NCBI GenBank assembly: GCA_021299035.1
Contig: JAJTGD010000001.1
Location: 1-64,000, forward strand
Length of the DNA: 64,000 nucleotides
Direction: 5' to 3'
Source of the DNA: Oxalobacteraceae bacterium
GTDB lineage: Bacteria; Pseudomonadota; Gammaproteobacteria; Burkholderiales; Burkholderiaceae_D
The notes under the pieces are model-generated. The model did not search any database. It had not been told where the DNA came from and saw only the letters and a program-made list of their open reading frames with translations. The position numbers were made by a program, and so were the translations under genes. Shown one piece after another: positions 35,683 through 44,891 of this stretch (its first letter is position 1; each line of letters opens with the position of its first letter).

Positions 35683-35964
35683 GAGAGCTAGCCACCAACA
35701 ACGACTGTAACTTAGGGCGGCGGCACCAGCGGCTGCAGTGACGGAAAAACCGGCGGCCTATGCATTAGCGGGCAATAGACTGAAGCTTATTTTCGGTGTG
35801 TCAAAGTTGCAATACGTCAAATCATGAATTACCTGACACCAAAACCGTATTCAGCCGAGTAGGCGGCTGGCGACCTGCTCCGCAGCGAATGGGTGATGCG
35901 CGCCGCTCCGATTCGGGGCAAAATCCGGTAGTTTCCCAGAATCAAGATTTACAGAAAGACATCG
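35683..35964. other. Divergent non-coding region between DUF1800 and the peroxidase
   Basis: These 282 bases separate two divergently transcribed genes and should hold both promoters. I see no convincing operator or structured RNA. Confidence 0.5.
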
Positions 35965-37047
35965 ATGAAACTCACTTTCTCTTTTTCAAAACGTAGCGGC
36001 CTGATCGCCTTGTTGGTCGGCGCGGGTGCTTTGGGCGTCGGACTCGTCACCGCCGCCGATACCGAGAACGATTTGCTGGAGCGCGCGAAGCAAGTATTTC
36101 GCCCCCTGCCCAATACTGCCCATGTGGATGATTACCCGCATTCGGCAGCCCGAGTAGAACTCGGCAAAAAACTCTTCTTCGAGACGCGTGTATCCACCGA
36201 CGGCCGCACCGGCTGTGTCAGCTGCCATAACCCAAGCCACTACGGTGCAGATTCTTTGCCGCGCTCGGTTGGCGTGCATGGCGTACTCATGCCACGCAAT
36301 GCGCAGACGGTCTTTAATACCCCGCTGCTGGTATCACAGCACTACGGTGGCAACCGGGTCAGTGTTGAAGAGCAGGCGTGGAAAGCACTCACCAGCCCTT
36401 TTGCCTACGGTAACAAGACCTTCGCCGAAGCCGAAGCAAAGCTGCACACGCTAGGCTACAAGCCCTTGTTTGAAGCCGCCTTCCCAAATGAAAAAGAGGC
36501 AGTGAGCGCGCAGAACTGGGCAATCGCCATTGGCGCCTACGAGCGCACGCTACTCACCCCGGCGCCCTTTGATCAGTATCTGAAAGGCGATACCAAAGCC
36601 ATCAGTACTGATGCCAAGGCCGGGCTAGAGAAATTCATCAACTACGGCTGCGCCGGTTGCCACAATGGCTCGACCGTCGGCGGCCAGAGCTTCCAAAAAT
36701 TCGGTCTGGTTGAGGACTACTGGAAAGCGACCGGCAGTGTCGAGATCGCCCACTTCAAGGGCTATGACAAGGGCAAATTCCACGATACCGGCAAAGAGGA
36801 AGATCAATGGATCTTTAAAGTGCCGCAGCTACGCAATGTGGCGATGACACCGCCCTACTTCCATGATGGCTCGGTCGCGACACTGGATGATGCGGTGCGC
36901 GTGATGGCACGTGTCCAGCTAGGTCGTCAGTTGCAAGACCAGGAAGTGCGCCAGATCGTCGCCTTCCTCGGAACACTGACGGGCGAAGTGCCCAAGCAAT
37001 TCAAGGAAGCGCCGCAGTTACCAGTCGCGGCATTCCAGCGACCATAG
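35965..37047 (+). CDS. Di-heme cytochrome c peroxidase
   Basis: The 360-residue periplasmic protein has an N-terminal signal peptide (LIALLVGAGALGVGLVTAADT) and two CxxCH haem motifs at 84-88 (CVSCH) and 229-233 (CAGCH), the CcpA/MauG family layout. Family marks also include LGKKLFFETRVSTDGRTGCVSCH, RNAQTVFNT and VPQLRNVAMTPPYFHDGSV. The usual reaction is reduction of H2O2 to water with electrons from a small cytochrome c, such as the one encoded at 25136. The H-NOX gene follows after 182 bases. Confidence 0.94.
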   Translation: MKLTFSFSKRSGLIALLVGAGALGVGLVTAADTENDLLERAKQVFRPLPNTAHVDDYPHSAARVELGKKLFFETRVSTDGRTGCVSCHNPSHYGADSLPRSVGVHGVLMPRNAQTVFNTPLLVSQHYGGNRVSVEEQAWKALTSPFAYGNKTFAEAEAKLHTLGYKPLFEAAFPNEKEAVSAQNWAIAIGAYERTLLTPAPFDQYLKGDTKAISTDAKAGLEKFINYGCAGCHNGSTVGGQSFQKFGLVEDYWKATGSVEIAHFKGYDKGKFHDTGKEEDQWIFKVPQLRNVAMTPPYFHDGSVATLDDAVRVMARVQLGRQLQDQEVRQIVAFLGTLTGEVPKQFKEAPQLPVAAFQRP

Positions 37048-37146
37048 CGCCGAGATAACCCGCGGCCAGCAAATTTAGTTTGTAATTTAGAACTGAATTT
37101 CACTTTAATCTAGATACCCGAGGAAAACAGCCTGATCCTTATACAA

Positions 37147-37167
37147 AACTAATACTCAACATTAGTT
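37147..37167. promoter_or_regulatory. Inverted repeat upstream of the H-NOX gene
   Basis: AACTAAT (37147-37153) and ATTAGTT (37161-37167) form a perfect 7-bp inverted repeat with a 7-base spacer, 63 bases before the H-NOX start. It could be an operator; the regulator is unknown. Confidence 0.4.
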
Positions 37168-37229
37168 ACTTGTAGTACATTCTGTTTCTGCACTTCAACC
37201 AAGCAAATCAAACCTAAGGGGGCGGCACC

Positions 37230-37790
37230 GTGAAGGGCATCGTCTTCCGTGAATTCATCGACATGGTGGAGTCGCAGTTCTCTACTGAAACTGCCGACAC
37301 CATCATCGAAGCCTCCTCGCTGTCCACCAACGGCGCGTACACCTCGGTTGGCACCTATCCGCATCAAGAGATGGTGGATCTGGTCTCCAACTTAGCCACC
37401 CAAACCGGCATCTCAGTCCCCGATCTATTGCAGCATTTTGGCCGGCATTTGTTTGGGCGTTTCGTGGAAATTCACCCCAACATGACCAATGCCTTCAGCG
37501 ATGTTTTTTCGTTGTTGAGTGCACTTGAAAACACCATTCACGTGGACGTCAACAAGCTGTACCGCGACGCCGAAACACCGTCGTTCACCTATGAGCGAGA
37601 CGGTCAGCAGCAGATGGTATTCATCTACCGATCACGCCGCCGAATGGCCGACTTTGCCCAAGGCTTGATCGAGGGCTGCGTCGCTCATTTCAAGGAAAAC
37701 ATCACCATTCAGCGCGCCGACCTACCCTCGCAAGGAGAAGAAGCTCTGACGCGTTTCACCCTGGTACGCACCACAAATGCCAACGCCTGA
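37230..37790 (+). CDS. H-NOX haem NO-binding protein
   Basis: The 186-residue protein is a stand-alone H-NOX domain. It starts KGIVFREFIDMVE, has the haem-ligating H104 in NTIHVDVNKL, P117 in ETPSF and the Y133-x-S-x-R137 motif that binds haem propionates. H-NOX proteins bind NO, and in some cases O2, and control a partner enzyme. The start is GTG at 37230 with AGGGGG upstream. It overlaps the next gene, a diguanylate cyclase, by 14 bases, so the two are translated together. This is the arrangement of NO-responsive c-di-GMP circuits in other proteobacteria. Confidence 0.94.
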   Translation: MKGIVFREFIDMVESQFSTETADTIIEASSLSTNGAYTSVGTYPHQEMVDLVSNLATQTGISVPDLLQHFGRHLFGRFVEIHPNMTNAFSDVFSLLSALENTIHVDVNKLYRDAETPSFTYERDGQQQMVFIYRSRRRMADFAQGLIEGCVAHFKENITIQRADLPSQGEEALTRFTLVRTTNANA

Positions 37791-38859
37791 GGCGTTACTA
37801 CAGCGACGCCTAGCACGCGAGATCAGCGCGCGGCAACAAGCCGAAAGTCTGCTTGAACAAAAAAGTCTGGAAATCTACGTCGAGAGGCAAGAACGTCAGG
37901 CTACCCTGCAAAAACTGCAGGAAAGCGAAGAACGCTATCGTCTGATCGTAGAACTTTCGCCAGATGCCATCGTGGTGCAGATGGACGGACAAATCGCTTT
38001 CGCCAATCCCGCGGCGCGGCGGATGTTTGCCGAAAATAATCAGCGGCAGCTTATCGGCTCGACATTAAATGACCTGGCCTTGGAATCGGATGTGGCGCGC
38101 ACGACGGAAGATCTCAGCGAGCGTATCGAAACCAAAGCAACGCGACTCGATGGCTCCCGCTTCGAAATTGCGCTGCGCTGTTTGCCTATGACCTTCGACG
38201 GCAAAACCGCTATGCAGGTGGTGGCGCGTGATATTTCTGATCGCAAGAGACTCGAAAAGGAACTCGCCCACTATGCTGCCCACGATGCGCTGACGGGTGT
38301 CAGTAATCGCAGGGCACTGATTACCTCACTCTCTGAAACCCTGGCCTTCGCCAAACGGCATGGCATGCCGTTTTGGGTGGTATTTCTCGATCTTGATCAT
38401 TTCAAGCAAATCAACGATCAATTTGGTCATCGCGCCGGTGACCGTCTACTAGAGACCATCTCGGCGCGCCTTCGCCAATTACTTCGTCAAGATGACATTA
38501 TTGGGCGCTACGGGGGTGACGAATTTGTGTTGCTGTTACGTGGTGGCCCGGAGGCACGACTCAGCACTTCACTATTGGAACGCATCATGCAAGTAATCTG
38601 CGAGCCTGTCGATTTCGACGGTCACACATTGGAAGTGACCTGTAGCCTGGGCGTCACCGCGTATCCGGAAGATGGTGATAGCGAAGATCTTTTGATCGAG
38701 CGCGCGGATGCTGCCATGTATGCCGCCAAATCTTCAGGCCGCAATCTCTATCAGCGCTACAATGCCGACCTCCAGCAGAAACACACAGAGCCAGCACAGA
38801 TTCATCAGCACTCGATAAATCCGATGACCAGAAATCGCAAGTCATCGCCGAAGTCTTGA
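37777..38859 (+). CDS. PAS-GGDEF diguanylate cyclase, H-NOX partner
   Basis: The 360-residue protein has a coiled coil (residues 5-50), a PAS domain (51-155) and a GGDEF domain (168-335). The active site is intact (GGDEF at 246-250) and the product-inhibition I-site RxxD is present as RQDD at 237-240. It should make c-di-GMP from two GTP and be feedback-inhibited. No EAL domain is fused, unlike many H-NOX partner cyclases. The 14-base overlap with the H-NOX gene makes control by NO-bound H-NOX likely, through the coiled coil or PAS domain. No membrane segment is seen, so it is cytosolic. Confidence 0.93.
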   Translation: MPTPEALLQRRLAREISARQQAESLLEQKSLEIYVERQERQATLQKLQESEERYRLIVELSPDAIVVQMDGQIAFANPAARRMFAENNQRQLIGSTLNDLALESDVARTTEDLSERIETKATRLDGSRFEIALRCLPMTFDGKTAMQVVARDISDRKRLEKELAHYAAHDALTGVSNRRALITSLSETLAFAKRHGMPFWVVFLDLDHFKQINDQFGHRAGDRLLETISARLRQLLRQDDIIGRYGGDEFVLLLRGGPEARLSTSLLERIMQVICEPVDFDGHTLEVTCSLGVTAYPEDGDSEDLLIERADAAMYAAKSSGRNLYQRYNADLQQKHTEPAQIHQHSINPMTRNRKSSPKS

Positions 38860-38891
38860 TACTGGTGATGCGGTCTACCTCAACAAAGCGA

Positions 38892-41800
38892 TCACCGAAA
38901 CTGAGGCTTGCAAACATCTGCACCATCGGCAGGCAACTTCTCTCCCATCAGCTTCTGAATCGGCACCCAAAAAATCGATGTCGCCATCCTAACGATGGTT
39001 TGTAGGATATCGCCGGGGTTGGGCCCGACCTTGAACTGATCGAAACTGCCATTAACCTCGATCGGCGTCGCTAAACTTAGAAACTGTGCTGTCTTTGCTT
39101 GAGGTTGCAGCCGAACGCGAAGTCGTTCATCCATAAAATTTACCTGCGCTTCACCATTTACTCGCATGCGGCTGGTGTCAATCACCAACTGACGCTGCGC
39201 TAGTTTGCCATCATTCAGCGTGAAGCGACCCACCGCGCAGTTGACCACCGATGCATTCGACGGATCGAGTGTCGGCAGCAGGGCAACAAACAGATTCACT
39301 GCCCACAGGTCAAATACGCCAGAAGGTAGTTTTTCAGGCCAAACTGCGATATCGATACTGCCGTTGCCATGGGAAAGCATCTGCGACAACCGCGATGAAC
39401 GCGAATTGACATCCATTTTCAAGCTGAAGCGTCCACCCAGATCACTCTCTGGTTTCAGTCGACGACCAATCACGCCGTAGTCAAAGCGATCAATATCGAC
39501 TTTCAAGTCAGCCAGCACATCCTGCTCGCGCGGCTCATACGATAGCTGTAGCTTAGCCTCACCGCCGGGCATGGCTACGATGACGGGGCCAATCTCGGCC
39601 CGCCCCTTCAAGAGTCGCGCATCCAGCTTACCGCTGCCCAGCACATCTTTACCCGAGCGCACCTGCTCAACGCGCACCAACAGCGTGGCATCGGCCTTGG
39701 ATAAAACCTGACGCGACAATAAGCCCTGCGCCTGGTCACTCGCCTCGACTGCTTTGCGCTTCACGCTTGCTGCGTCGGTTTTTTCGTCGGCTGCCGGCTT
39801 GCTGTCCATCGCCGACCACTGCTGTAGCTTGAAGTCATCAAGCTGAATCAGTGGTGCATCCAATGCGATATCGATTTTTGCTTTACCGCTGCTGGTATCA
39901 ACGCCGCCGCGGCCATTCAACACACTGCTACCCACTTGTAAACGCAAGGCGTCAACCGCATAGCCGCGCGCATTCATCCGAAACCGACCCTCGGCCGACC
40001 ACGGCCCCCAAGGGGGCAAGGACACTCGCGCCAAACGGTCCAGCGTATCTAAACGCTCACCGCGCACATCCAGTGCGAGTTCAATGTCACGTGCTTCCAG
40101 ATCACGATCGACACTTCCTGAAAGTAGTAGTTTGGTTTTGGATGCCTCGACCATCAACTCGAAAGGAATCCGGCGCTGCGATTCTGCCAGCGCCTTCAGC
40201 GTGGCACTACGCAGCCTTAAGTTGAGCGGTAGATTGTCGACGACAGCGGTCAGTGCAAGCGTGACGCGCTCTCCCGGTTTGGCCGACAAACTACCTTGCG
40301 CAACCTGTACCTTCAGCTGCGACTGGGTATTCTCGTCACGTACGATAATGCGACCGCCACTGATCTCGCCAAGCACAGAGGCATTCGCCACCATGGTTGC
40401 CAAATTGCGTGAGCGGGTATCGATGTACAACGTCAATCGGTCGATATCCGCATCAATATTTTTAGCGAGCTTTAATTGACGTAGCGCCTGACTCACATCG
40501 ACGGGTGCAGCGGATAACCAAAATTGTGTATGCGGCTCAGCCTCGCGCAAATCCAGCATGATCGCGCCGTCATAACGTGTACCGGCTATGTTGGCAAAGA
40601 AGGGTGAGCTTTGCATGTAACCATCACGCACTCGACCATCAAAGCCCATCTCACCCAGCGCCAGTTGCGAACCACGAATATCACGCGCACGCACACTGAT
40701 ATCTGCATCTTCCAGCACCAGCTTCGCTGGCAAAATAGGAATATCCAGGCTGGCTTTACTGCCCGCTTTAGCAGGTGCAGGTGGCGGTAGCAATTTATCG
40801 AGCTGTTGCAAATCAACGCTGCTAATCTCTAGCTTGGCGTTGAGACGTTGGTGGCTTTGCGTAGTGCTCTGGTCGAGTTGGCTATATAGACTGCTATCGC
40901 CCACCTGAAACACCAGATTCGACAAAGACCAGCGCTGCAGATTTCCTCTGACCCTACCCGCCAAAGCAATCGGTAGCTCTGATTGTGGGTTCAAGCCCAA
41001 CCATGCTGCCACATCGCCAGCGCGCTCGGCGCCCAACGCAAAAGTTAGATCGGCGCTCTGATCCGCACCTTCCAACTGACCCGAAACACGCGCAGATATC
41101 CGCCCTGTTTGCACCGTGAGCGACACTGGCGAACTACCCGCTTCGATCGCAGAACGCAGTGAGGCGCCCGCCAAAGTCGCCACCAATGGTCGCCCGAGCA
41201 AACTCCCACGCAAAGTGCCATCAAGCGCTTTGTCACCGCCTACACCCAGCGACATCTGTTCCACCGTAAAGCTGACCGCCTTACCACCGACGACGTTACC
41301 GTAGCTAAGTCGACTCTCTCGTAGCTGCATCGATAGTGTCAGCGAGCGCATCAATGCATCGCCCTTTGCACCACGCGCATTGACCGACAATGACAACCCA
41401 CCCAACTTACCTTCAACACCCGACACACCAAACAAGAAACGCGACAAGCCACCGATCGGTGATTTCTCAGCGCTAAACGACAGTGACAAAGACGGAGTGG
41501 CTTGTTGAGCATCTACTACGAAGCGGCCACGCATCGGCACCTGTTCAATCTCTGCCGCAACCGGTATCTCAAGCTTGCCCTTGCTGGATTGCAGCCGCAT
41601 CGAGGCATTACGAATATCGCCGGGCAGGCTCAGCCATTGACCAACACCCAGCTGCAAGTCGACATCGAGTTCATCCAGCGCCTGCAAATCGAGTCGTGCA
41701 CCCGCTAGGCTTTGGTACAACGCGCGCAAATCGGGCGGCGGTTCGTCTTTATCGTCCTGCCCCAAGAATGGCCGCAAATCCAATGCAATGATTGCGAGCG

Positions 41801-42803
41801 AACCGGTCAGCTTCGGCGTCTCCGGTCGCGCATCTAACTGCATCCAACCCGCCATACTCGATTTGCCGAGCGTGGCAGACACGCGCTCAAGACGTACCAA
41901 ACCAGGACGAATCGCTACCTCACCGGATAATCCCGCAGCACCCGCATTCGGCAGCTTCACGCCGATCACTTTTCCGAACTGCGCTAGATCTGGCGCGCCC
42001 AAACCAAAACTCAGCGCACTACCTTTCTCGCCGAGCTTGCCCTGGGCCACCAATACGCCATCCGCAAAACTCAGCTGTGCCGATACCGGCCAGCCGGATT
42101 TACCGCGCAATAGATCCGCCAATGGGCCGCCATTGATGGCGAGTTGATAGGGCATGGTGCGCTCGACCATGCCTTTAGCTTTCAGGGTAATACCACCGCC
42201 AACGGGTACAGCGGCGTCGAGTTGATCCAATCTGAACTCTATGGGTCGCGCACTACTGCTCTGAAAGGTCACGGTGATGTTGTCGAGTTCCAGCTGGCGG
42301 ATATCGATGCCTGCCACCTCGTGCGCATCAAAGGCTTGGCCGTCATCCGGCTCGCTAGAAGGTGAACCGTCAAAAGTCCAGTTGTTGATGTCATCATCGC
42401 GCTGCTGAAGCGAGAGCCGCACATCGCTGGCAGCAATTCGATCAGCGCGATAGCGTCCGGCCAGCAGAGGGATCAAGTCGAGCTTCAACTCCAATTGACC
42501 AAGTCGCAAAAAATCACCAGCGGCAAATCCCTTGGGCTGACCAATTGCTAAATCTCGTAGGCGGAGTTGCGGACGCAGTCCGAGCCGTAAATGCACCTTG
42601 CCATCAATACGCACCTCACGACCAACCTGCTTGCTAATCATGCGTGCAAGCGTAGCCCGCTGCGCATTGATGTCTATATCCACACCCACCACCGCCAGAC
42701 CGACCACCAGTAAAACCGGCAATAGCAGGATCAGCACGCCAGCGCCCAGCCAGCGCGGCCAGCGCAACGGATTGGACGATTGGGTAGGCAGTGGTGAGTT
42801 CAC
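38892..42803 (-). CDS. Very large AsmA family protein
   Basis: The 1303-residue protein has a single N-terminal membrane segment (GAGVLILLLPVLLVVGLAVVGV, about 20-41), the AsmA N-terminal pattern (RIDGKVHLRLGLRPQLRLRDLAIGQPKGF) and a very long beta-rich periplasmic body ending in an AsmA C-terminal region near 1150-1260. AsmA-like proteins (AsmA, TamB, YhdP) form long grooved beta structures thought to carry phospholipids from the inner to the outer membrane. At 1303 residues it is about twice the size of E. coli AsmA and close to YhdP. It is convergent with the diguanylate cyclase gene. Confidence 0.9.
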   Translation of the reverse strand: MNSPLPTQSSNPLRWPRWLGAGVLILLLPVLLVVGLAVVGVDIDINAQRATLARMISKQVGREVRIDGKVHLRLGLRPQLRLRDLAIGQPKGFAAGDFLRLGQLELKLDLIPLLAGRYRADRIAASDVRLSLQQRDDDINNWTFDGSPSSEPDDGQAFDAHEVAGIDIRQLELDNITVTFQSSSARPIEFRLDQLDAAVPVGGGITLKAKGMVERTMPYQLAINGGPLADLLRGKSGWPVSAQLSFADGVLVAQGKLGEKGSALSFGLGAPDLAQFGKVIGVKLPNAGAAGLSGEVAIRPGLVRLERVSATLGKSSMAGWMQLDARPETPKLTGSLAIIALDLRPFLGQDDKDEPPPDLRALYQSLAGARLDLQALDELDVDLQLGVGQWLSLPGDIRNASMRLQSSKGKLEIPVAAEIEQVPMRGRFVVDAQQATPSLSLSFSAEKSPIGGLSRFLFGVSGVEGKLGGLSLSVNARGAKGDALMRSLTLSMQLRESRLSYGNVVGGKAVSFTVEQMSLGVGGDKALDGTLRGSLLGRPLVATLAGASLRSAIEAGSSPVSLTVQTGRISARVSGQLEGADQSADLTFALGAERAGDVAAWLGLNPQSELPIALAGRVRGNLQRWSLSNLVFQVGDSSLYSQLDQSTTQSHQRLNAKLEISSVDLQQLDKLLPPPAPAKAGSKASLDIPILPAKLVLEDADISVRARDIRGSQLALGEMGFDGRVRDGYMQSSPFFANIAGTRYDGAIMLDLREAEPHTQFWLSAAPVDVSQALRQLKLAKNIDADIDRLTLYIDTRSRNLATMVANASVLGEISGGRIIVRDENTQSQLKVQVAQGSLSAKPGERVTLALTAVVDNLPLNLRLRSATLKALAESQRRIPFELMVEASKTKLLLSGSVDRDLEARDIELALDVRGERLDTLDRLARVSLPPWGPWSAEGRFRMNARGYAVDALRLQVGSSVLNGRGGVDTSSGKAKIDIALDAPLIQLDDFKLQQWSAMDSKPAADEKTDAASVKRKAVEASDQAQGLLSRQVLSKADATLLVRVEQVRSGKDVLGSGKLDARLLKGRAEIGPVIVAMPGGEAKLQLSYEPREQDVLADLKVDIDRFDYGVIGRRLKPESDLGGRFSLKMDVNSRSSRLSQMLSHGNGSIDIAVWPEKLPSGVFDLWAVNLFVALLPTLDPSNASVVNCAVGRFTLNDGKLAQRQLVIDTSRMRVNGEAQVNFMDERLRVRLQPQAKTAQFLSLATPIEVNGSFDQFKVGPNPGDILQTIVRMATSIFWVPIQKLMGEKLPADGADVCKPQFR

Positions 42804-43156
42804 AAATTTGCGGGGGTGTAGGAGCGAGCAGTCAGTTTGCTATTTTCGGTTGAAATTGGGTGGCTCTGCCAGTTTTAGCGCTCATCAAGCGAGTCATCAT
42901 CTGAACCAAGCATTACGGAATTACACCTGTTCAGGATTATGGCGCCCCAATAATCAGCGATAAATACTGATTTGACACCAATACTTTACTCAAGATGGCG
43001 GCGACTCTTTATGTAGATTCTGAAGTAAAGCTTGTATCTGGTGCCATTTGGAAGATTGCCATATTTTCAACCGTTCTATAGAACAGCGATTCGGATTATT
43101 CTTTGGGTGGAGACTCAAAAGATTATTGAGCCAAAATTGGCTAATCACTTGGAATC
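42804..43156. other. Non-coding region between the asmA-like and fic genes
   Basis: These 353 bases separate divergent genes. They contain a perfect palindrome at 43073-43084 and AT-rich stretches that could be promoters. I see no coding frame. Confidence 0.5.
43073..43084. promoter_or_regulatory. Perfect palindrome GTTCTATAGAAC upstream of fic
   Basis: A 12-bp perfect dyad lies 73 bases before the fic start. It may be an operator, possibly for the Fic protein's own C-terminal winged helix. Confidence 0.4.
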
Positions 43157-44356
43157 ATGAAGTTACCATCCAGCCTACCCATTTCCGCCCTTAGCGTTTC
43201 ATTGATCGCGCAGATTCATGAGCATAAAGGTGCGCTTCGTTCAATGAGCCTACTGACGCCAGAAAAGCTGCAAGCGTTGCGCCAAGTCGCGACGCTTGAG
43301 AGCGTTGGTGCCAGCATGCGCCTCGGATCGGTCGATCTGTCCGATGCAGAAGTGAACCACACAATCTGCATGCTCAGGCAACGTCAACAATCGAGCTCAT
43401 TCATCGAAGAAAAGGCTACGACTGTTTTGGAACCCTCCACGGCTCCAAATATACCGACTAGTCCCTACGATTTTTCTGCAGAACTACTTTCGGATTATGA
43501 GATTGATGAGTTGTTGATGCATCAATCGTCTGAGGTTCGTGTATTTAATGCAGACGAAGAACAGGCTGCCGGTTACTTCGAGGCATTGAATCGGGCGTTT
43601 GATTGGGTGTCAATTGAAATGCTTCGTGAAGAACAGCTTCACGAGCTGCACCGTACTTTGCTTAAGCATAGTAAGAAAGACGTTTGGCACGCGGGCAAAT
43701 ACAAAGCCTCGGCGAACCACCGTTCTTTCAATAACCCAGATACCGGGGCACGCTCGCAATTACCGGGCGCTAATCCCCTTGAAGCGCCCGCCAAACTGAG
43801 AAACCTGTTGCAATGGCTGCAGGGTGAAAGAGAACACCCAACTCAACACCCATTGTTGACCATTGCAGCCTTCATCGCGGGTTTCCACGCCATCCGACCC
43901 TATCAGGACGGTAATGCGCGCATGGGCTTGCTGCTGACCCGCTTGCTGCTGCTGCAGAGCGGCTACTCGCAAGTAGCCTATGCCTCGCTGGAAGCGCAAC
44001 TTGAGCGCGATCGTGACGCGTTTTATACGGCACTCGATAGAACCCTGGCGGGAATTTACAACCCCAACCCGCACTGGGAGCCTTGGACCGCCTTCTTCCT
44101 TAGCTCGCTGGTTGATCATGCGCGGCGGTTGTTCAGTCGCCTTGAGCGCGACAAAGAGATTTTCTCGGCCTTGCCCAAACTATCGTCGGATATTGTGAAT
44201 TTGGCACGTGAACACGGCCGGGTCACGATGGCGGATGCGATCCGCCTCACCGGCAGTAACCGCAATACGCTGAAGCTGCATTTCCGCAAGCTGGTGCATG
44301 AGGGCCGCTTGATGCGGCATGGGATGGGCGCTGGCGTTTGGTACCAGCCACGATAA
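43157..44356 (+). CDS. Fic-domain protein with degenerate active site
   Basis: The 399-residue protein has an N-terminal helical region, a Fic domain (about 155-300) and a C-terminal winged helix (340-399, ADAIRLTGSNRNTLKLHFRKLVHEGRL). The Fic loop reads I246-R-P-Y-Q-D-G-N-A-R255, where active Fic enzymes have H-P-F-x-D/E-G-N-G-R, so the catalytic His is R247, the GNGR Gly is A254 and the second Arg is L258. The N-terminal helix that normally carries the inhibitory S-S-x-I-E-G motif reads A52-S-M-R-L-G57, without the Glu. Fic enzymes transfer AMP to proteins; this copy is likely inactive or altered. It may serve as a DNA-binding or protein-binding scaffold. Confidence 0.87.
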   Translation: MKLPSSLPISALSVSLIAQIHEHKGALRSMSLLTPEKLQALRQVATLESVGASMRLGSVDLSDAEVNHTICMLRQRQQSSSFIEEKATTVLEPSTAPNIPTSPYDFSAELLSDYEIDELLMHQSSEVRVFNADEEQAAGYFEALNRAFDWVSIEMLREEQLHELHRTLLKHSKKDVWHAGKYKASANHRSFNNPDTGARSQLPGANPLEAPAKLRNLLQWLQGEREHPTQHPLLTIAAFIAGFHAIRPYQDGNARMGLLLTRLLLLQSGYSQVAYASLEAQLERDRDAFYTALDRTLAGIYNPNPHWEPWTAFFLSSLVDHARRLFSRLERDKEIFSALPKLSSDIVNLAREHGRVTMADAIRLTGSNRNTLKLHFRKLVHEGRLMRHGMGAGVWYQPR

Positions 44357-44369
44357 GCACCAATAAAAA

Positions 44370-44394
44370 CGGGCGGACTTGTTAAGTCCGCCCG
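44370..44394. terminator. Bidirectional terminator between fic and bactofilin
   Basis: CGGGCGGACTT (44370-44380) pairs with AAGTCCGCCCG (44384-44394) around GTT. On the minus strand the stem is followed by GTTTTTATT, so it ends the bactofilin transcript, and it probably also serves fic. Confidence 0.88.
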
Positions 44395-44439
44395 CCTTAT
44401 TTCTGGGCTGCAGATTTGTGCTGCAGCGCTGATCGGGAA

Positions 44440-44778
44440 TCAGCGTTTATTGTTGAGCATTTCAATCTTGCCGTGCAGTTCGCCACCCTTGCGAATCTCC
44501 AACTCACCGCAGGCAATCTGACCGTGTATCACGCCCGTTGCCTCAATCACCAATAGTCGCGTCGCGGTAGCGGATTGATCCATACGACCTGCAACGACAA
44601 TCTCTTCGGCGGTTGCAATGCCATTCACCACGCCGGAATTCATCACACGCAAAGTTTGCGCGCTTAGTTCGCCCTCTACGGTGCCATTTATAGTGGCCGC
44701 CGCCGGTACCATCAAGCGCCCCTTGGCGATCACACCACTGCCAATAAAGAGGGTTCCTTCTGGTGTTGTTTCCTTCAT
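44440..44778 (-). CDS. Bactofilin family cytoskeletal protein
   Basis: The 112-residue protein is a bactofilin with the repeating beta-helix pattern. Short turns recur as GTLFIGSGVIAKGRL, GTVEGELSA, GVVNGIATAEEIVVAGRMDQ, GVIHGQIACGELEI and GGELHGKIE. Bactofilins polymerise without nucleotides and help with cell shape, stalks or polar positioning. The ATG at 44778 is preceded by AAGGAAG. It lies about 114 bases downstream of the two-component pair on the same strand. It is near the short end of the family and lacks a membrane-targeting tail. Confidence 0.9.
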   Translation of the reverse strand: MKETTPEGTLFIGSGVIAKGRLMVPAAATINGTVEGELSAQTLRVMNSGVVNGIATAEEIVVAGRMDQSATATRLLVIEATGVIHGQIACGELEIRKGGELHGKIEMLNNKR

Positions 44779-44891
44779 TGCATCTTCCTTATTGAGGTAT
44801 TTCGCTCGCCGCAAACGCGCGGCTTAGTCGCGAATTGATCATGCTAGAGTCGGAGAGATAAAGCAACCTACAAAAACCTACATAGCCGTAC

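Noticed and set aside
35807-35820. Possible FNR/Anr box TTGCAATACGTCAA before the peroxidase
   Set aside because: It matches only about seven of ten consensus positions, too weak to call, though peroxidases of this family are often Anr-controlled.
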